A stretch of DNA of 64,000 bases. Origin: Actinophytocola gossypii. Lineage in GTDB: Bacteria > Actinomycetota > Actinomycetes > Mycobacteriales > Pseudonocardiaceae. The notes beneath the pieces were generated by a model. That model saw only the letters and a list, made by a program, of their open reading frames with translations. It was not told the origin of the DNA and ran no database searches. Shown here piece after piece: positions 51,569 through 63,201 of the stretch. The DNA lies in the NCBI RefSeq assembly GCF_025165815.1, contig NZ_JAFFZE010000006.1, positions 496,001 to 560,000 on the forward strand, given 5' to 3'. Numbering within the stretch: the stretch's first letter is position 1; each line of letters begins with the position of its first letter. Position numbers and translations under genes: made by a program.

Positions 51569-52249
51569 TCAGCGACCGAACATGCCGACCAGGGTGCCGG
51601 TGGTGAGCACGTGCCCGCCGAGCGCCCGGCGCACGTCGTCGGCCGTCGGCTCGTCGCCGAGGCCGAGCGGCTGGTCGGCGGCGTGCAGCCGGAAGAAGTA
51701 CCGGTGCGCGTCGTCGCCGACCGGCGGGCGCGGGCCGCCCCAGCCGGACTCGCCGAAGCCGTTCCGCCCGGGAGTCGCCCGCGGCGGCAGGGCGTTCTCG
51801 TCGACCCCGCTCGCCTCCGGCGGGATACCGGTGACCACCCAGTGGGTGAACGTGCCGCCGGGAGCGTCCGGGTCCTCGCAGAGCAGCACCAGCTCGGCCG
51901 TGCCGTCCGGCGGCGTCCCCCACTCCAGCGGCGGCGACACGTTGCCGCCCTCGTAGGAGTACCGGTCCGGGATCAGCGTGTGGTCGGTGAACGCCGCACT
52001 GCGCAGCACCAGCCCGCCGTCGGCCGGCGTCGCGGACTCCTCGATCGACGGGTCGCCTCGGCTCGTGCCCCGGGTGCCGGTCGGGCCGGCGGCGCGGTCC
52101 GGGTCACCCTTCGGCCGGGGCGGATGCGCGCGTTGCAGTTCCTCGTTCGCCGCGCGGTCGGCGTGCTGGTCGGGCACGCCGCGCTCGTCGTACTCGGCGC
52201 GCAGCCGGGTGCGTTTGACGTCGTAACCGTGACTACCAGGATCAGGCAT
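51569..52249 (-). CDS. YbhB/YbcL-family (PEBP / Raf-kinase-inhibitor-like) protein
   Basis: This 226-residue protein has the PEBP fold after a 70-residue charged N-terminal extension: IPDRYSYEGGNVSPPLEWGTPPDG, LVLLCEDPDAPGGTFTHWVVTGIP, and RYFFRLHAAD. The DPDAP and HWV parts form the phosphate/ligand pocket. The extension (RLRAEYDERGVPDQHADRAANEELQR) looks like a separate helical motif. The function is unknown. Confidence 0.85.
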   Translation of the reverse strand: MPDPGSHGYDVKRTRLRAEYDERGVPDQHADRAANEELQRAHPPRPKGDPDRAAGPTGTRGTSRGDPSIEESATPADGGLVLRSAAFTDHTLIPDRYSYEGGNVSPPLEWGTPPDGTAELVLLCEDPDAPGGTFTHWVVTGIPPEASGVDENALPPRATPGRNGFGESGWGGPRPPVGDDAHRYFFRLHAADQPLGLGDEPTADDVRRALGGHVLTTGTLVGMFGR

Positions 52250-52333
52250 ACAGCACGCCTACCCGGTCCGGACCGGGCCGAATCGCCCCTCGGGGGGTGG
52301 TTTGTGCGGGCCGCCGGTGGAAAGCCCTGGGGG

Positions 52334-54847
<2,514 letters not shown>

Positions 54848-54848
54848 G

Positions 54849-55258
54849 TCAGCCTCCCCGCCCCACCCGGTTGGTGACCGCGAGCAGCCACAGCAGGTAC
54901 GGCCCGCCGACCACCGCGGTCACCACGCCGACCGGCAGCGTGGTGCCGCCGAGCACGTGCTGGGCCGCCAGGTCCGACGCGGCCAGCACCAGCGCCCCGA
55001 CCAGCGCGGACGGCACCAGCGCGACGCCCCCGACGAGCCGCCGCGTGACGGACAGCGGCGTCGGCGTGTTCAGCCCGACGATCGTCGCGTAGTAGAGCAC
55101 CGCGACCGTGCCGGCAGCTGGTCGAAGCCGGGATGTCGGCCAGGTCGCTCTCGTCGCCACCGTTGACCAGGAACACCAGCCGGTCGGCGCGCAGCAGGTC
55201 CGCCCGTTCGGTGCTGAGGTTGACCCGGGCGTCGCCGGTGACGGGAAGCGGAACGCGC
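54849..55258 (-). pseudogene. Decayed siderophore-uptake genes (binding protein joined to permease fragment)
   Basis: Two remnants are merged on the minus strand. From about 55258 the frame gives RVNLSTERADLLRADRLVFLVNG and ESDLADIP, the C-terminal part of an iron-siderophore binding protein. One base is missing after DIP. In the shifted frame GTVAVLYYATIVGLNTPTPLSV continues the same domain. This runs in frame straight into RRLVGGVALVPSALVGAL and TLPVGVVTAVVGGPYLLWLL, the last two helices of a FecCD permease. The middle of the permease and the start of the binding protein are gone. The 5' side abuts the stop of the serine hydrolase gene. Confidence 0.78.
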
Positions 55259-56412
55259 TAGCCGCACAGCGCGGTGTCGAGGGCCCGCTCGACGCGCTCG
55301 GCGGCCGGCAGCGACGTGGGGGAGCCGGTGACCACGACCGTGGCCGCGCGCCCGTCGTCGGTGACGCCGGTGCGGCTGACGTACCCCGGCGCGTCGCCGC
55401 CGTGGGTCCAGGCCGACGCCCCGCAGCTGAGGGGGAACGTGCCGAGCCCCAGCCCGTAGGTTCCGCCGGCGGTGAGGTGGAAGTCCGGGGCGGGAACGGT
55501 GGTGCGCATCTCCTTCAGCTCCGCCGGCCGCAACAGTTCGCCGTCCAGCAGGGCGGTGAGGAACGTGTTCAGGTCGCGCGGGGTGCCGATCAGCGCCCCC
55601 GCGGCCCACGCCAGCGACGTGTCCTGCACGGTCACGTCCACCGGCCCGGCGCCCTCACCCGCGGCCAGGCCGCCGTCGCCGGTCGGCAGGTAGCCGTGCG
55701 GGTGCGGGCCGTGGATCGTCTGGTCGCCCAGCTCCGGCCAGTACGTGTCGCGCAGGCCGAGCGGCTCGATGATCCGCTCGGTGATCTCCTCGCCGACCGG
55801 CCGCCCGGTGACCCGCTGCACGATCAGCCCGGCGAGCACGTAGTTGGCGTTGCTGTAGGAGAACCGGGCGCCCGGCGGGAACAGCGCGGGCTCGGCCAGC
55901 ACCACGTCCAGCAGCTCGCGCGGCTCGTAGTGCCGGTGCCGGATCTCCAGGTAGTCCACGACGAGCTTGTCGTCGTAGTCGACCAGGCCGCTGGTGTGCG
56001 ACAGGAGCTGCCGGACGGTGATCCGGCGGCCGTCGACGCCCTGCCCGCGCACCACGCCCGGCAGGTACGTCTCGACCGGCGCGTCCAGGTCGACCCGCCC
56101 CTCGCCGACCAACTGGAGCACGACGGTGGCGGTGAACGTCTTGGTGTTGCTGGCGAGCCGGACCCGGCCGTTGACCGGCATCTCGGCGCCGGTCCGCAGG
56201 TCGCCGACCCCGGCGGTGTAGTCGCGGGTCTCGCCGTCGGCGCCCCGCACGGCGGCCAGCGCGCCGGGGTAGCCGTCCTCGGCGACCAGCCGGTCCAGGG
56301 CGTGCTGCACGGCGTCGGCCGGTGGGTCGGCTGGTTCGGCCGGTGGGGCGGGCGTGCACGCGGCGGCGAGACCGGCCAGCGCGGCGACGGAGATGACGAT
56401 GGAACGGAACAC
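55258..56412 (-). CDS. Serine hydrolase / beta-lactamase-fold lipoprotein
   Basis: A 384-residue lipoprotein with the lipobox LAGLAAAC (lipidated Cys near 20). The class C-type motifs are SNTK (the SxxK nucleophile), YSN (YSNANY) and HGG (AWTHGGDAPG, the KTG position). This is the esterase/D-Ala-D-Ala-carboxypeptidase-like family, which is often not a true antibiotic lactamase. It would act at the outer membrane face on cell-wall peptide or an ester. I use the GTG at 56412. Its stop at 55258 adjoins a pseudogene. Confidence 0.85.
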   Translation of the reverse strand: MFRSIVISVAALAGLAAACTPAPPAEPADPPADAVQHALDRLVAEDGYPGALAAVRGADGETRDYTAGVGDLRTGAEMPVNGRVRLASNTKTFTATVVLQLVGEGRVDLDAPVETYLPGVVRGQGVDGRRITVRQLLSHTSGLVDYDDKLVVDYLEIRHRHYEPRELLDVVLAEPALFPPGARFSYSNANYVLAGLIVQRVTGRPVGEEITERIIEPLGLRDTYWPELGDQTIHGPHPHGYLPTGDGGLAAGEGAGPVDVTVQDTSLAWAAGALIGTPRDLNTFLTALLDGELLRPAELKEMRTTVPAPDFHLTAGGTYGLGLGTFPLSCGASAWTHGGDAPGYVSRTGVTDDGRAATVVVTGSPTSLPAAERVERALDTALCG

Positions 56413-56514
56413 GGGACCCTCGCTCGGTGTGGTCGATGGTGACCCCACCGAGCCTGCTCCGCGTGGCGCCGGAGCACGATCCCGTGCGCTGCACGAAAAG
56501 CGGTAGTGCCAGCA

Positions 56515-57171
56515 CTACCGGCGCTGCGCGTCCTCCAGGTAGCGCAGTACCGCGGTGACCCGCCGGTCGGCGCGGTCGGTCGGCGCGAGGTCCAGCTTGG
56601 CGAAGATGCTCCGGATGTGCTTGTGCACCGCGCCGTCGCTGACCACCAGCCGCTCGGCGATCGCGGTGTTGCCGAGCCCCTCGGCCATCAGCGCGAGCAC
56701 CTCACGCTCGCGCGGGCTGAGCCGGTCCATCCGGGTGTCGGTGCGCGTTCTGGTCAGCAGCTGGGCGACCACGTCCGGGTCGATCGCGGTGCCGCCGGCC
56801 ACCACCCGGTGCAGGGCGTCGAGGAACTCCTGCACCCGCCCGACGCGCTCCTTGAGCAGGTACCCCAGCCGGGCCCCGCCGCCGGCCAGCAACTCGGTCG
56901 CGAACGCCTGCTCGACGTAGGCCGACAGCACCAGCACCGCCAGCTCCGGCCTGCGCCGCCGCGCCTCCACCGCGGCCACGATCCCCTCGTCGGTGTGCGT
57001 CGGCGGCATCCGAACGTCCACAATGGCCACATCGGGCTCGTGTTCGCCGACGGCGGCGAGGAAGTCGTCCGGGTTGCCGGTCGTGGCGACCACGTCGAGG
57101 GACTCGGCGCGCAGCAGCAGCGCGAGCCCCTCGCGCAGCAGGGAGTCGTCCTCGGCGATCACGATCCGCAT
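56515..57171 (-). CDS. NarL/LuxR-type response regulator (orphan)
   Basis: A 218-residue response regulator. The receiver domain has EDDSLLREGL, phospho-acceptor Asp in VAIVDVRMPPTHT, and LSAY and LLKER (conserved Lys). The C-terminal LuxR helix-turn-helix is LSPREREVLALMAEGLGNTAIAERLVVSDGAVHKHIRSIFAKL. No histidine kinase is next to it. Start at the ATG at 57171. Confidence 0.9.
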   Translation of the reverse strand: MRIVIAEDDSLLREGLALLLRAESLDVVATTGNPDDFLAAVGEHEPDVAIVDVRMPPTHTDEGIVAAVEARRRRPELAVLVLSAYVEQAFATELLAGGGARLGYLLKERVGRVQEFLDALHRVVAGGTAIDPDVVAQLLTRTRTDTRMDRLSPREREVLALMAEGLGNTAIAERLVVSDGAVHKHIRSIFAKLDLAPTDRADRRVTAVLRYLEDAQRR

Positions 57172-57245
57172 GGCGCGCACGATATTCTGACCGCTTGCTG
57201 CCACCGCCCGCGGGTGGCGGCGGTCACCTGTCAGTCTTGTCGGTC

Positions 57246-58796
57246 ATGCCGATCCCCGAGCCGACCAGCGCCCACGGGCTCTGGCCGAGGGTCAGGGCGG
57301 TCACCGGGTGGATCACCTCCGACGAGGTGCAGGTGGCGGCCCTCGGCGCCGAGTGGCGCGCCGCCGGCGAGCACTTCGCCGCCGCGGCCGAGGCCCACCG
57401 TGTCGCCGATCTCGCCGCGATCTGGGGCGACGACGTCGGTATGGCGTTCGACACGAAGCTCGGCGGTAACCGCGAGCTGGCCGGCGGCAGCGTCGCCAGG
57501 ATGGCCGCGCTCGCCGCGAAGGCCGACCTGTTCGCCGGCGAGATCGTCCGGGTGAAGACCGGGATCAACGACATCGTCGACGCGAACCTCGCCACCTACG
57601 CGATCCTGGGGACGATCCCGGGTGGACTCGGGGCCGCCGCACAGGACGTGTTCGCCACCCAGGTCGCCGGCCTGGTCGACCAGCTGGTCACCGAGTCGGC
57701 CGGCCGGATCAGCGGCCAGCAGGGCCTACCGCCGTCCCCGCCAGAGGGCGCCACCCCGGAGGAGAACGCCGCGTACTGGCGCTCGCTCACCCCCGAACAG
57801 CGGGACCGCCTCGCGCGGGAACGGCCGGAGCTCGTCGGCTCCCGCGACGGCTTCCCCACCACGCACCGGGACATCGCGAACCGCATCCTGCTCGACCGGG
57901 AGAAGGCCGCGCTGCTCGCCGAGCGGGACCGGCTCCTCGACCACATGGCCGGCAAACCCGGCCCGCACTCCGCCGAGCTGATGATGCTCGCGGAGATCGA
58001 CGAGGAACTCGGCGGCATCGGGGTCATCGAGAGCAGACTGGACCGGGGGTACTACCTGCTCGGCTTCGACACCCGAGGCCGAGGCGAGGACGCCACCGCG
58101 ATCATCGCGCACGGCAACCCCGACACCGCCGCGCACGTCGCCACCTACGTCCCGGGCGCGGAGAGCGGCTTCGGCGAGCTGGACCGCCTGATGCGCGAGT
58201 CCGACGCGATGTACGCCTCCGCGAACAGCGCCGATCCGGCGAACCCGACCAGCGCCGTGATCACCTGGCTCGGCTACGACGCCCCGGACACCGTCCTGCA
58301 CGCCGTCTCGCCCGCCTACGCCGAGGCCGCGAAGGGCGCCCTCGACGACTTCCAGCACGGCCTGCGCGCCACCGACGAGGGCGAGCCGGCGCACCACACC
58401 GTCGTCGGGCACAGCTACGGCACCGTCGTCACCGGCTACGCGGCCCGCGACGAGCACCTGCCGGTCGACGACGTGCTCGTGCTCGGCAGTCCCGGCATGG
58501 GCGTGCGCACCGCCGCCGAGCTGAACATCCCGGACGACCGGGTCTGGGTGCTGGAGAACAACGACGACCTGATCGCCGACACCGAGTCGCACGGCGCCGA
58601 CCCCGGCGACGACGCGTTCGGCGCCCGGCAGCTCAGCGCCGACCCCGAAGGCCGCCAACCCACCCGGTTGTGGGAGATCGACCCGCGCGAGATTCGCGAA
58701 CAGCACGAGGACTACTTCTACCCCAAGGACGGCCGGGACCCCGCGTACCACAACATCGGCGACGTCATCGCCGGCCGGCCGCCGAGTCACCCGTGA
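57246..58796 (+). CDS. DUF1023 alpha/beta hydrolase
   Basis: A 516-residue protein. A helical N-terminal half (WXG-like, AALGAEWRAAGEHFAAAAEAH) is followed by a DUF1023 hydrolase: TWLGYDAPDTVLHA, nucleophile in VVGHSYGTVVTGYA, and VLGSPGMGV. Such proteins are often exported or secreted by type VII-like routes and may be lipases or esterases. The start is the ATG at 57246, and its stop overlaps the GTG of the next gene. Confidence 0.83.
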   Translation: MPIPEPTSAHGLWPRVRAVTGWITSDEVQVAALGAEWRAAGEHFAAAAEAHRVADLAAIWGDDVGMAFDTKLGGNRELAGGSVARMAALAAKADLFAGEIVRVKTGINDIVDANLATYAILGTIPGGLGAAAQDVFATQVAGLVDQLVTESAGRISGQQGLPPSPPEGATPEENAAYWRSLTPEQRDRLARERPELVGSRDGFPTTHRDIANRILLDREKAALLAERDRLLDHMAGKPGPHSAELMMLAEIDEELGGIGVIESRLDRGYYLLGFDTRGRGEDATAIIAHGNPDTAAHVATYVPGAESGFGELDRLMRESDAMYASANSADPANPTSAVITWLGYDAPDTVLHAVSPAYAEAAKGALDDFQHGLRATDEGEPAHHTVVGHSYGTVVTGYAARDEHLPVDDVLVLGSPGMGVRTAAELNIPDDRVWVLENNDDLIADTESHGADPGDDAFGARQLSADPEGRQPTRLWEIDPREIREQHEDYFYPKDGRDPAYHNIGDVIAGRPPSHP

Positions 58797-59152
58797 ACTT
58801 CATGAACATGCGACCCGACGAGGTCGCCCAGGCAGCGCAACGGTTGGCGCACAACGGAACCGCGCTCGGCGAGGCGTGGTCGGCCAGCAAGTCGGCGATC
58901 GCCGGGAACGAGAGCGGCATCGGCGCCGACCGGCTCGCCGACGCCTTCCGCTCGGTGTACACATCGGACAGCGAGGCCGCGCGGCGCGGCGCCGACCCCG
59001 TGCCGGACCTGCTGATCGCCGACGGCGAGAGCGCCCGGACCTGCGCGGACGAGTACCGCGCGGCCGACGACCGGTCAGCCGAGGAACTGCGGGCGGTCAC
59101 CGGGTCGGAACTGGATCTGCGTGTATCTCCAAGTCATACCGACACGCTATGA
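58793..59152 (+). CDS. Small WXG100-like protein
   Basis: A 119-residue helical protein: MRPDEVAQAAQRLAHNGTALGEAWSASKSAIAGNESGIG. The layout of two helices around a Trp-x-x-(Ser) recalls WXG100/ESX-secreted proteins, but the exact W-x-G is absent. It begins at a GTG overlapping the DUF1023 hydrolase stop by 4 bases, or at an ATG three codons on. The pair is probably co-translated, perhaps as a chaperone or secretion partner. Confidence 0.65.
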   Translation: MNFMNMRPDEVAQAAQRLAHNGTALGEAWSASKSAIAGNESGIGADRLADAFRSVYTSDSEAARRGADPVPDLLIADGESARTCADEYRAADDRSAEELRAVTGSELDLRVSPSHTDTL

Positions 59153-59195
59153 GCGCTGGCCCCCGACCGGTGTCCGGCGAACACCCGACACCTCC

Positions 59196-59996
59196 CTACG
59201 CCGGGCCGGCGACCGCCCGTCCCCACAGCGGGTCGTGGTCGGAGTAGCTCGACCGGGTGGCGTCGCCCCACAGCTCGGAGAAGTGTGCCGAGTAGAAGAT
59301 GTAGTCGATCTTGCGGTCGCCGTGGGTCGACTCGCCGCCCCGTCCGCCGCACGTCGCCCGGTCGGTCTCGTGGAACCGCCCGTCGCCCCCGGAACACGTG
59401 GCGTACATCGGGTCCAGGGCCGAGGCACCCGGCGTGACGTTGAAGTCACCGCCCACCACGATCCGGTACCCGTCGTCCTGGAAGCCGTTCAACCGGTCGG
59501 CCACGGCGGCGATCTGCGCGTCCTGGTCCTCCGCCTTGTGCGAGATGTGCGTGACACAGCCCAGGAACATGTCACGCTCGTTCGACCGCACGCACAGCAG
59601 CCTGCGTTGCTCGTTGCCGTGCTCGTTCGGCAGGTCGAAGTTCCCCACGGTGGTCCGGCCCGAGCGCATGAACAGCGCGTTGCCGTACGGCTCGCCGCTG
59701 TCGCACCTCGGCCCGGTCGGTCCCCAGGTGCCCACGTAGCCGTGGTCGTCGAGCTGGCTCTCCATGTGCCGGTACTGGTTCGCGCACACCTCGTTCAGCG
59801 TCACCACGAACGGCATGACGTCGGCGTCCTCCACCGAGGACACCACCGCCCTTGCCACCCCGAGCGCGCCGTCGTTGACCGAGCTGCCGGCCATGTTGAA
59901 CTGGAGGTAGTAGTCCCGCGCCTGGACCGCGCCGGCCGGTGTGGCCAGCGAGAACGCGGCGGCGACGGCGGCCGCGGCGACCAGAAGCCTCTTCAT
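59196..59996 (-). CDS. Secreted endonuclease/exonuclease/phosphatase-family protein
   Basis: A 266-residue exported protein. The signal peptide (MKRLLVAAAAVAAAFSLATPAGA) ends near 23. The fold motifs are LQFNMAG, LNEVC (metal-binding Glu), THISHK (catalytic His), VGGDFNV (Asp/Asn pair), IDYIFY, and SDHDPL (terminal Asp-His). It is probably a secreted DNase or phosphodiesterase. Start at the ATG at 59996. Confidence 0.87.
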   Translation of the reverse strand: MKRLLVAAAAVAAAFSLATPAGAVQARDYYLQFNMAGSSVNDGALGVARAVVSSVEDADVMPFVVTLNEVCANQYRHMESQLDDHGYVGTWGPTGPRCDSGEPYGNALFMRSGRTTVGNFDLPNEHGNEQRRLLCVRSNERDMFLGCVTHISHKAEDQDAQIAAVADRLNGFQDDGYRIVVGGDFNVTPGASALDPMYATCSGGDGRFHETDRATCGGRGGESTHGDRKIDYIFYSAHFSELWGDATRSSYSDHDPLWGRAVAGPA

Positions 59997-60090
59997 CGAC
60001 GTTCCTCTCGTCATAGGAGCCCCGACGAGCATCGCGCGCCGACTTTCACCGCGCTTTCATCCCGGGCAAAGCACGCGGGAGACTGTCGCC

Positions 60091-62826
60091 ATGGAGTTCC
60101 GGGTGCTTGGTCCGGTGGAGATCGTCGGCGACGGGAAGCGCGGCGCGCTGCCGGGCCGGCTGCAACGGATCCTGGTCGGGGTCCTGCTCGCCCGCGCCAA
60201 CCGCCCGGTCCCGGCCGACACCCTGACCGACGCGCTCTGGGGCGACCGCCCGGACCCGCGCGCCGCCCAGAAGCTCCAGCTGCACGTCCACCGCCTGCGC
60301 ACCGCGCTCGGCGAGCCCGACCGCCTCACCCACGGCCCCGACGGCTACCGCCTGCGGGTCCAGCCCGGCGAGGTCGACGCCGACCGCTTCGAGTCGATGG
60401 CCGCCGAGGCGCGGGAGGCCACCGACGCCCAGCACGCCGTGCGCACCCTCCGCCGCGCACTGGAGCTGTGGCGAGGCGACCCGTTCGACGACCTCGACGT
60501 GCCGGTACTGGCCGACTGGGCACGCCGGCTCGCCGAGCACAGACTCCTCGCGCTGGAGGCCCTGTACGAGGCAGAACTGGCCTGCGGCATGGACGCCGCC
60601 GTCGTGGCGGAGCTGAGCGACCTGGTGCGCCGGTACCCGCTGCGCGAGCGCCTGCACGCCCAGCTGATGACCGCCCTGTACCGCTCCGGGAGACGAGCCG
60701 ACGCCCTGGCGGCGTACCAGGCCGCCCGCGAGGCACTGGTCGCCGAGCTGGGCCTGGAACCCGGCCCCGAACTGCGCGACCTGCAACGCCGGATCCTCGA
60801 CTCCGACGCCCCCTCGCCGGCGGCGGCCGCCCCCGCACAGCTCCCCGCGGACACCCGGGGCTTCGTCGGCCGCGAGCCGGAACTACGCGAACTGGACACC
60901 CTGATGGCCGGCGACGGCCCCGCACTCGCGGTGGTGGCCGGCACCGGCGGCGTGGGCAAGACGTCGCTCGCGATCCGCTGGGCACACTCGGCACGCGCCA
61001 GATTCCCCGGCGGCCAGCTCTACGTCGACCTGCGCGGCTACGGCCCCGACCAGCCGAGAACCCCCGAGGACGTACTGGCCGGCTTCCTCCGCGCGCTGGG
61101 CGTCGAAGGCTCCGCCATCCCCTCCGACCCCGCCGAACGATCCGCCCGCTTCCGCACCCTCGCCGACGGCAGACGGATGCTCGTCGTCCTCGACAACGCC
61201 CGCGACGTCGCGCAGGTCCGCCCCCTCCTGCCCGGCAGCGCGACCTGCGCCGTCCTGGTCACCAGCCGCGACGCCCTGGCCGGGCTCGTGGCACGAGAGG
61301 GCGCGCACCGAGTGGACCTGGCCCGGCTTCCCGAAGCCGACGCCAGGGCGCTGCTCCGCGTACTGCTGGGTGACCGCGTGGACGCCGAACCCGACGCCCT
61401 CGAGGCACTGGTGGCCCGATGCGCGAGGCTCCCGCTCGCCCTGCGAGTGGCCGCCGAACTCGTCCGCTCCCGCCCCGAACTGGGCGTGACGGAACTGGCC
61501 GCCGAACTGGCCGACCAACAGGACGCCCTGGACCTGCTGGACCTCGACGGCGACCGCCACACCGCCGTCCGGTCCGTGTTCTCCTGGTCCTACCAGCGCC
61601 TCGACCCGTGGACCGCGCTGGTGTTCCGCCTCCTCGGCCGCCACCCCGGCTGGGACACCGACGCCCACGCCGTCGCCGCCATGGCCGCCGCCCCGGTCCG
61701 AAGAACAAGACGCGCCCTGGACGCCCTGTGCCGCGCACACCTGGTCGACCAACTCCCCGGCGCCCGGTACCGCGCCCACGACCTGCTCCGCGCCTACGCC
61801 GCCGAACTGACCGACCCGTCCGATGATCCACTCGCCGCCGACCGCCTCCGCGACCACTACCTGGGCGCCGCGGCCGCCGCCATGGACGTCCTGGCACCGC
61901 ACGAAACCGAACGCCGACCCAAGGTCTCCACCCCCGACAGCGAGCTCCCCCCGTTCACCGACGCGTTCCGCTGGCTGGACACCGAGCTGCCCAACCTCCT
62001 GGCCGTAGTCCGCCAGGATCCGTCGGTAGCCCCCAGAATGTCCGGCACCCTCTGGCGCTTCCTGGACATCGCCGGCTACCACGACGACGCGCTGACCCTG
62101 CACACCAGCGCCCTGGAAGCCGCCCGCGCCGTGGAGGACCCCCAAGCCGAAGCCGACGCACTCCGCGTCCTCGGCGCGGTGACGTTCCGCCTGGGTGACC
62201 ACCCCACGGCCCTGGATCATCTGGAAGGCGCCCTGACCGCCTACGAACGCATCGGCAACCACTCCCTCCGCGCCGCCACCCTGAACAACCTGGGCGCCGT
62301 CCACGGCAGCCGAGGGGACCGCGCGGAGTCGAAACGCTGCTACCAGGAAGCCCTGGCCCTGTACGAGCGAACCGGCCAGGACGCCCTACGCCCGCCGGTA
62401 CTGAACAACCTGGCGCGCACCCTGCTCGCACTGGGCAGCCCCGAGGAAGCGACCGCCCACTTCGAACAGGCCCTGGCCGCCGTAGCGGACGGCGGCGACC
62501 CCACCAGCGAGGCCAGCGCCCTCTGCGGCCTCGCCGAGGTGTGCCTGGCCACCGACCGAGCCGCCGACGCCCCCGACTACGCCCGCCGCGCCCTCGACGT
62601 AGCCCGCCAGTCCGGCCACCGCACGTTGGAGGGCACAGCCCTACGCGCCCTGGGAGTGGCCCACCTGCGCCTGGGTGACCCCGACCAGGCCACCCACCAC
62701 CTGGAGTCGGCCCGAGCCGCCGCCCGAGAAGCCGGTGACAGCGAACTCCTGGCGAGTGTCCACACCGCACTGGCCGAGGTGACCGAAACAGGTCACCCCA
62801 CCCCCCACCCGCCAGTCTCCCCATAA
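60091..62826 (+). CDS. AfsR/SARP-family regulator with NB-ARC and TPR domains
   Basis: A 911-residue regulator. The N-terminal winged helix (EFRVLGPVEIVGDGKR, then TLTDALWGDRPDPRAAQKLQLHVHRLRTALG) and BTAD domain (to about 245) are SARP-like. An NB-ARC ATPase follows with Walker A GTGGVGKTSLAIRW (about 284) and MLVVLDNARD. The C-terminal third is TPR repeats (for example LNNLGAVHGSRGDRAESKRCYQEALALYERTG). Such proteins activate secondary metabolism or development, and may act in trans on the NRPS operon; no link is shown. Start at the ATG at 60091. Confidence 0.9.
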   Translation: MEFRVLGPVEIVGDGKRGALPGRLQRILVGVLLARANRPVPADTLTDALWGDRPDPRAAQKLQLHVHRLRTALGEPDRLTHGPDGYRLRVQPGEVDADRFESMAAEAREATDAQHAVRTLRRALELWRGDPFDDLDVPVLADWARRLAEHRLLALEALYEAELACGMDAAVVAELSDLVRRYPLRERLHAQLMTALYRSGRRADALAAYQAAREALVAELGLEPGPELRDLQRRILDSDAPSPAAAAPAQLPADTRGFVGREPELRELDTLMAGDGPALAVVAGTGGVGKTSLAIRWAHSARARFPGGQLYVDLRGYGPDQPRTPEDVLAGFLRALGVEGSAIPSDPAERSARFRTLADGRRMLVVLDNARDVAQVRPLLPGSATCAVLVTSRDALAGLVAREGAHRVDLARLPEADARALLRVLLGDRVDAEPDALEALVARCARLPLALRVAAELVRSRPELGVTELAAELADQQDALDLLDLDGDRHTAVRSVFSWSYQRLDPWTALVFRLLGRHPGWDTDAHAVAAMAAAPVRRTRRALDALCRAHLVDQLPGARYRAHDLLRAYAAELTDPSDDPLAADRLRDHYLGAAAAAMDVLAPHETERRPKVSTPDSELPPFTDAFRWLDTELPNLLAVVRQDPSVAPRMSGTLWRFLDIAGYHDDALTLHTSALEAARAVEDPQAEADALRVLGAVTFRLGDHPTALDHLEGALTAYERIGNHSLRAATLNNLGAVHGSRGDRAESKRCYQEALALYERTGQDALRPPVLNNLARTLLALGSPEEATAHFEQALAAVADGGDPTSEASALCGLAEVCLATDRAADAPDYARRALDVARQSGHRTLEGTALRALGVAHLRLGDPDQATHHLESARAAAREAGDSELLASVHTALAEVTETGHPTPHPPVSP

Positions 62827-62835
62827 CCTAGGTAC

Positions 62836-63201
62836 ATGGCCCTGTTCAAAAAACGCCGCCGAACCCCGAAGGCAGGCGAACGGCCACTCATCCAGATCAT
62901 GGAAAAGCACGAGCCGACGACGACGGGCTCTGGCCCCGGAGTCCGTTCCTGCACCGAGTGCGGCCGCACCTGGCTCTCCATGCTCGGCCAACTGGCCGAC
63001 ACCGGCAAACTGGCTGACTACCGATCGCGCGGCGAGGTCCGCATCTACGCCAGCTGGGAGGAGACCATCGGCCTCACCTGCACCAGCTGCCGCCGCAGCC
63101 GCTGCCTGGACCACACCCCACCACCGACGACGTCGTCCGGCGTCCCCCAGGCCACCGACCACCCCTGCCCCACCTGCAACGCCCCCCTAGACCACGGCTG
63201 A
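62836..63201 (+). CDS. Small zinc-ribbon-like protein
   Basis: A 121-residue protein with three CxxC pairs (CTECGRTW, CTSCRRSRC and PCPTCNAPL), suggesting one or two zinc ribbons, and a basic N-terminus MALFKKRRR. I recognise no family. It lies 9 bases after the AfsR-like gene and could be co-transcribed. Its stop overlaps the convergent nuclease-like gene by 15 bases. Confidence 0.72.
   Translation: MALFKKRRRTPKAGERPLIQIMEKHEPTTTGSGPGVRSCTECGRTWLSMLGQLADTGKLADYRSRGEVRIYASWEETIGLTCTSCRRSRCLDHTPPPTTSSGVPQATDHPCPTCNAPLDHG

Noticed and set aside
51428-52333. N-terminal extension of the Clp ATPase by about 300 codons
   Set aside because: The extension is the complement of the PEBP-like gene and a pseudogene. 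The Clp family fits a start at 52334.
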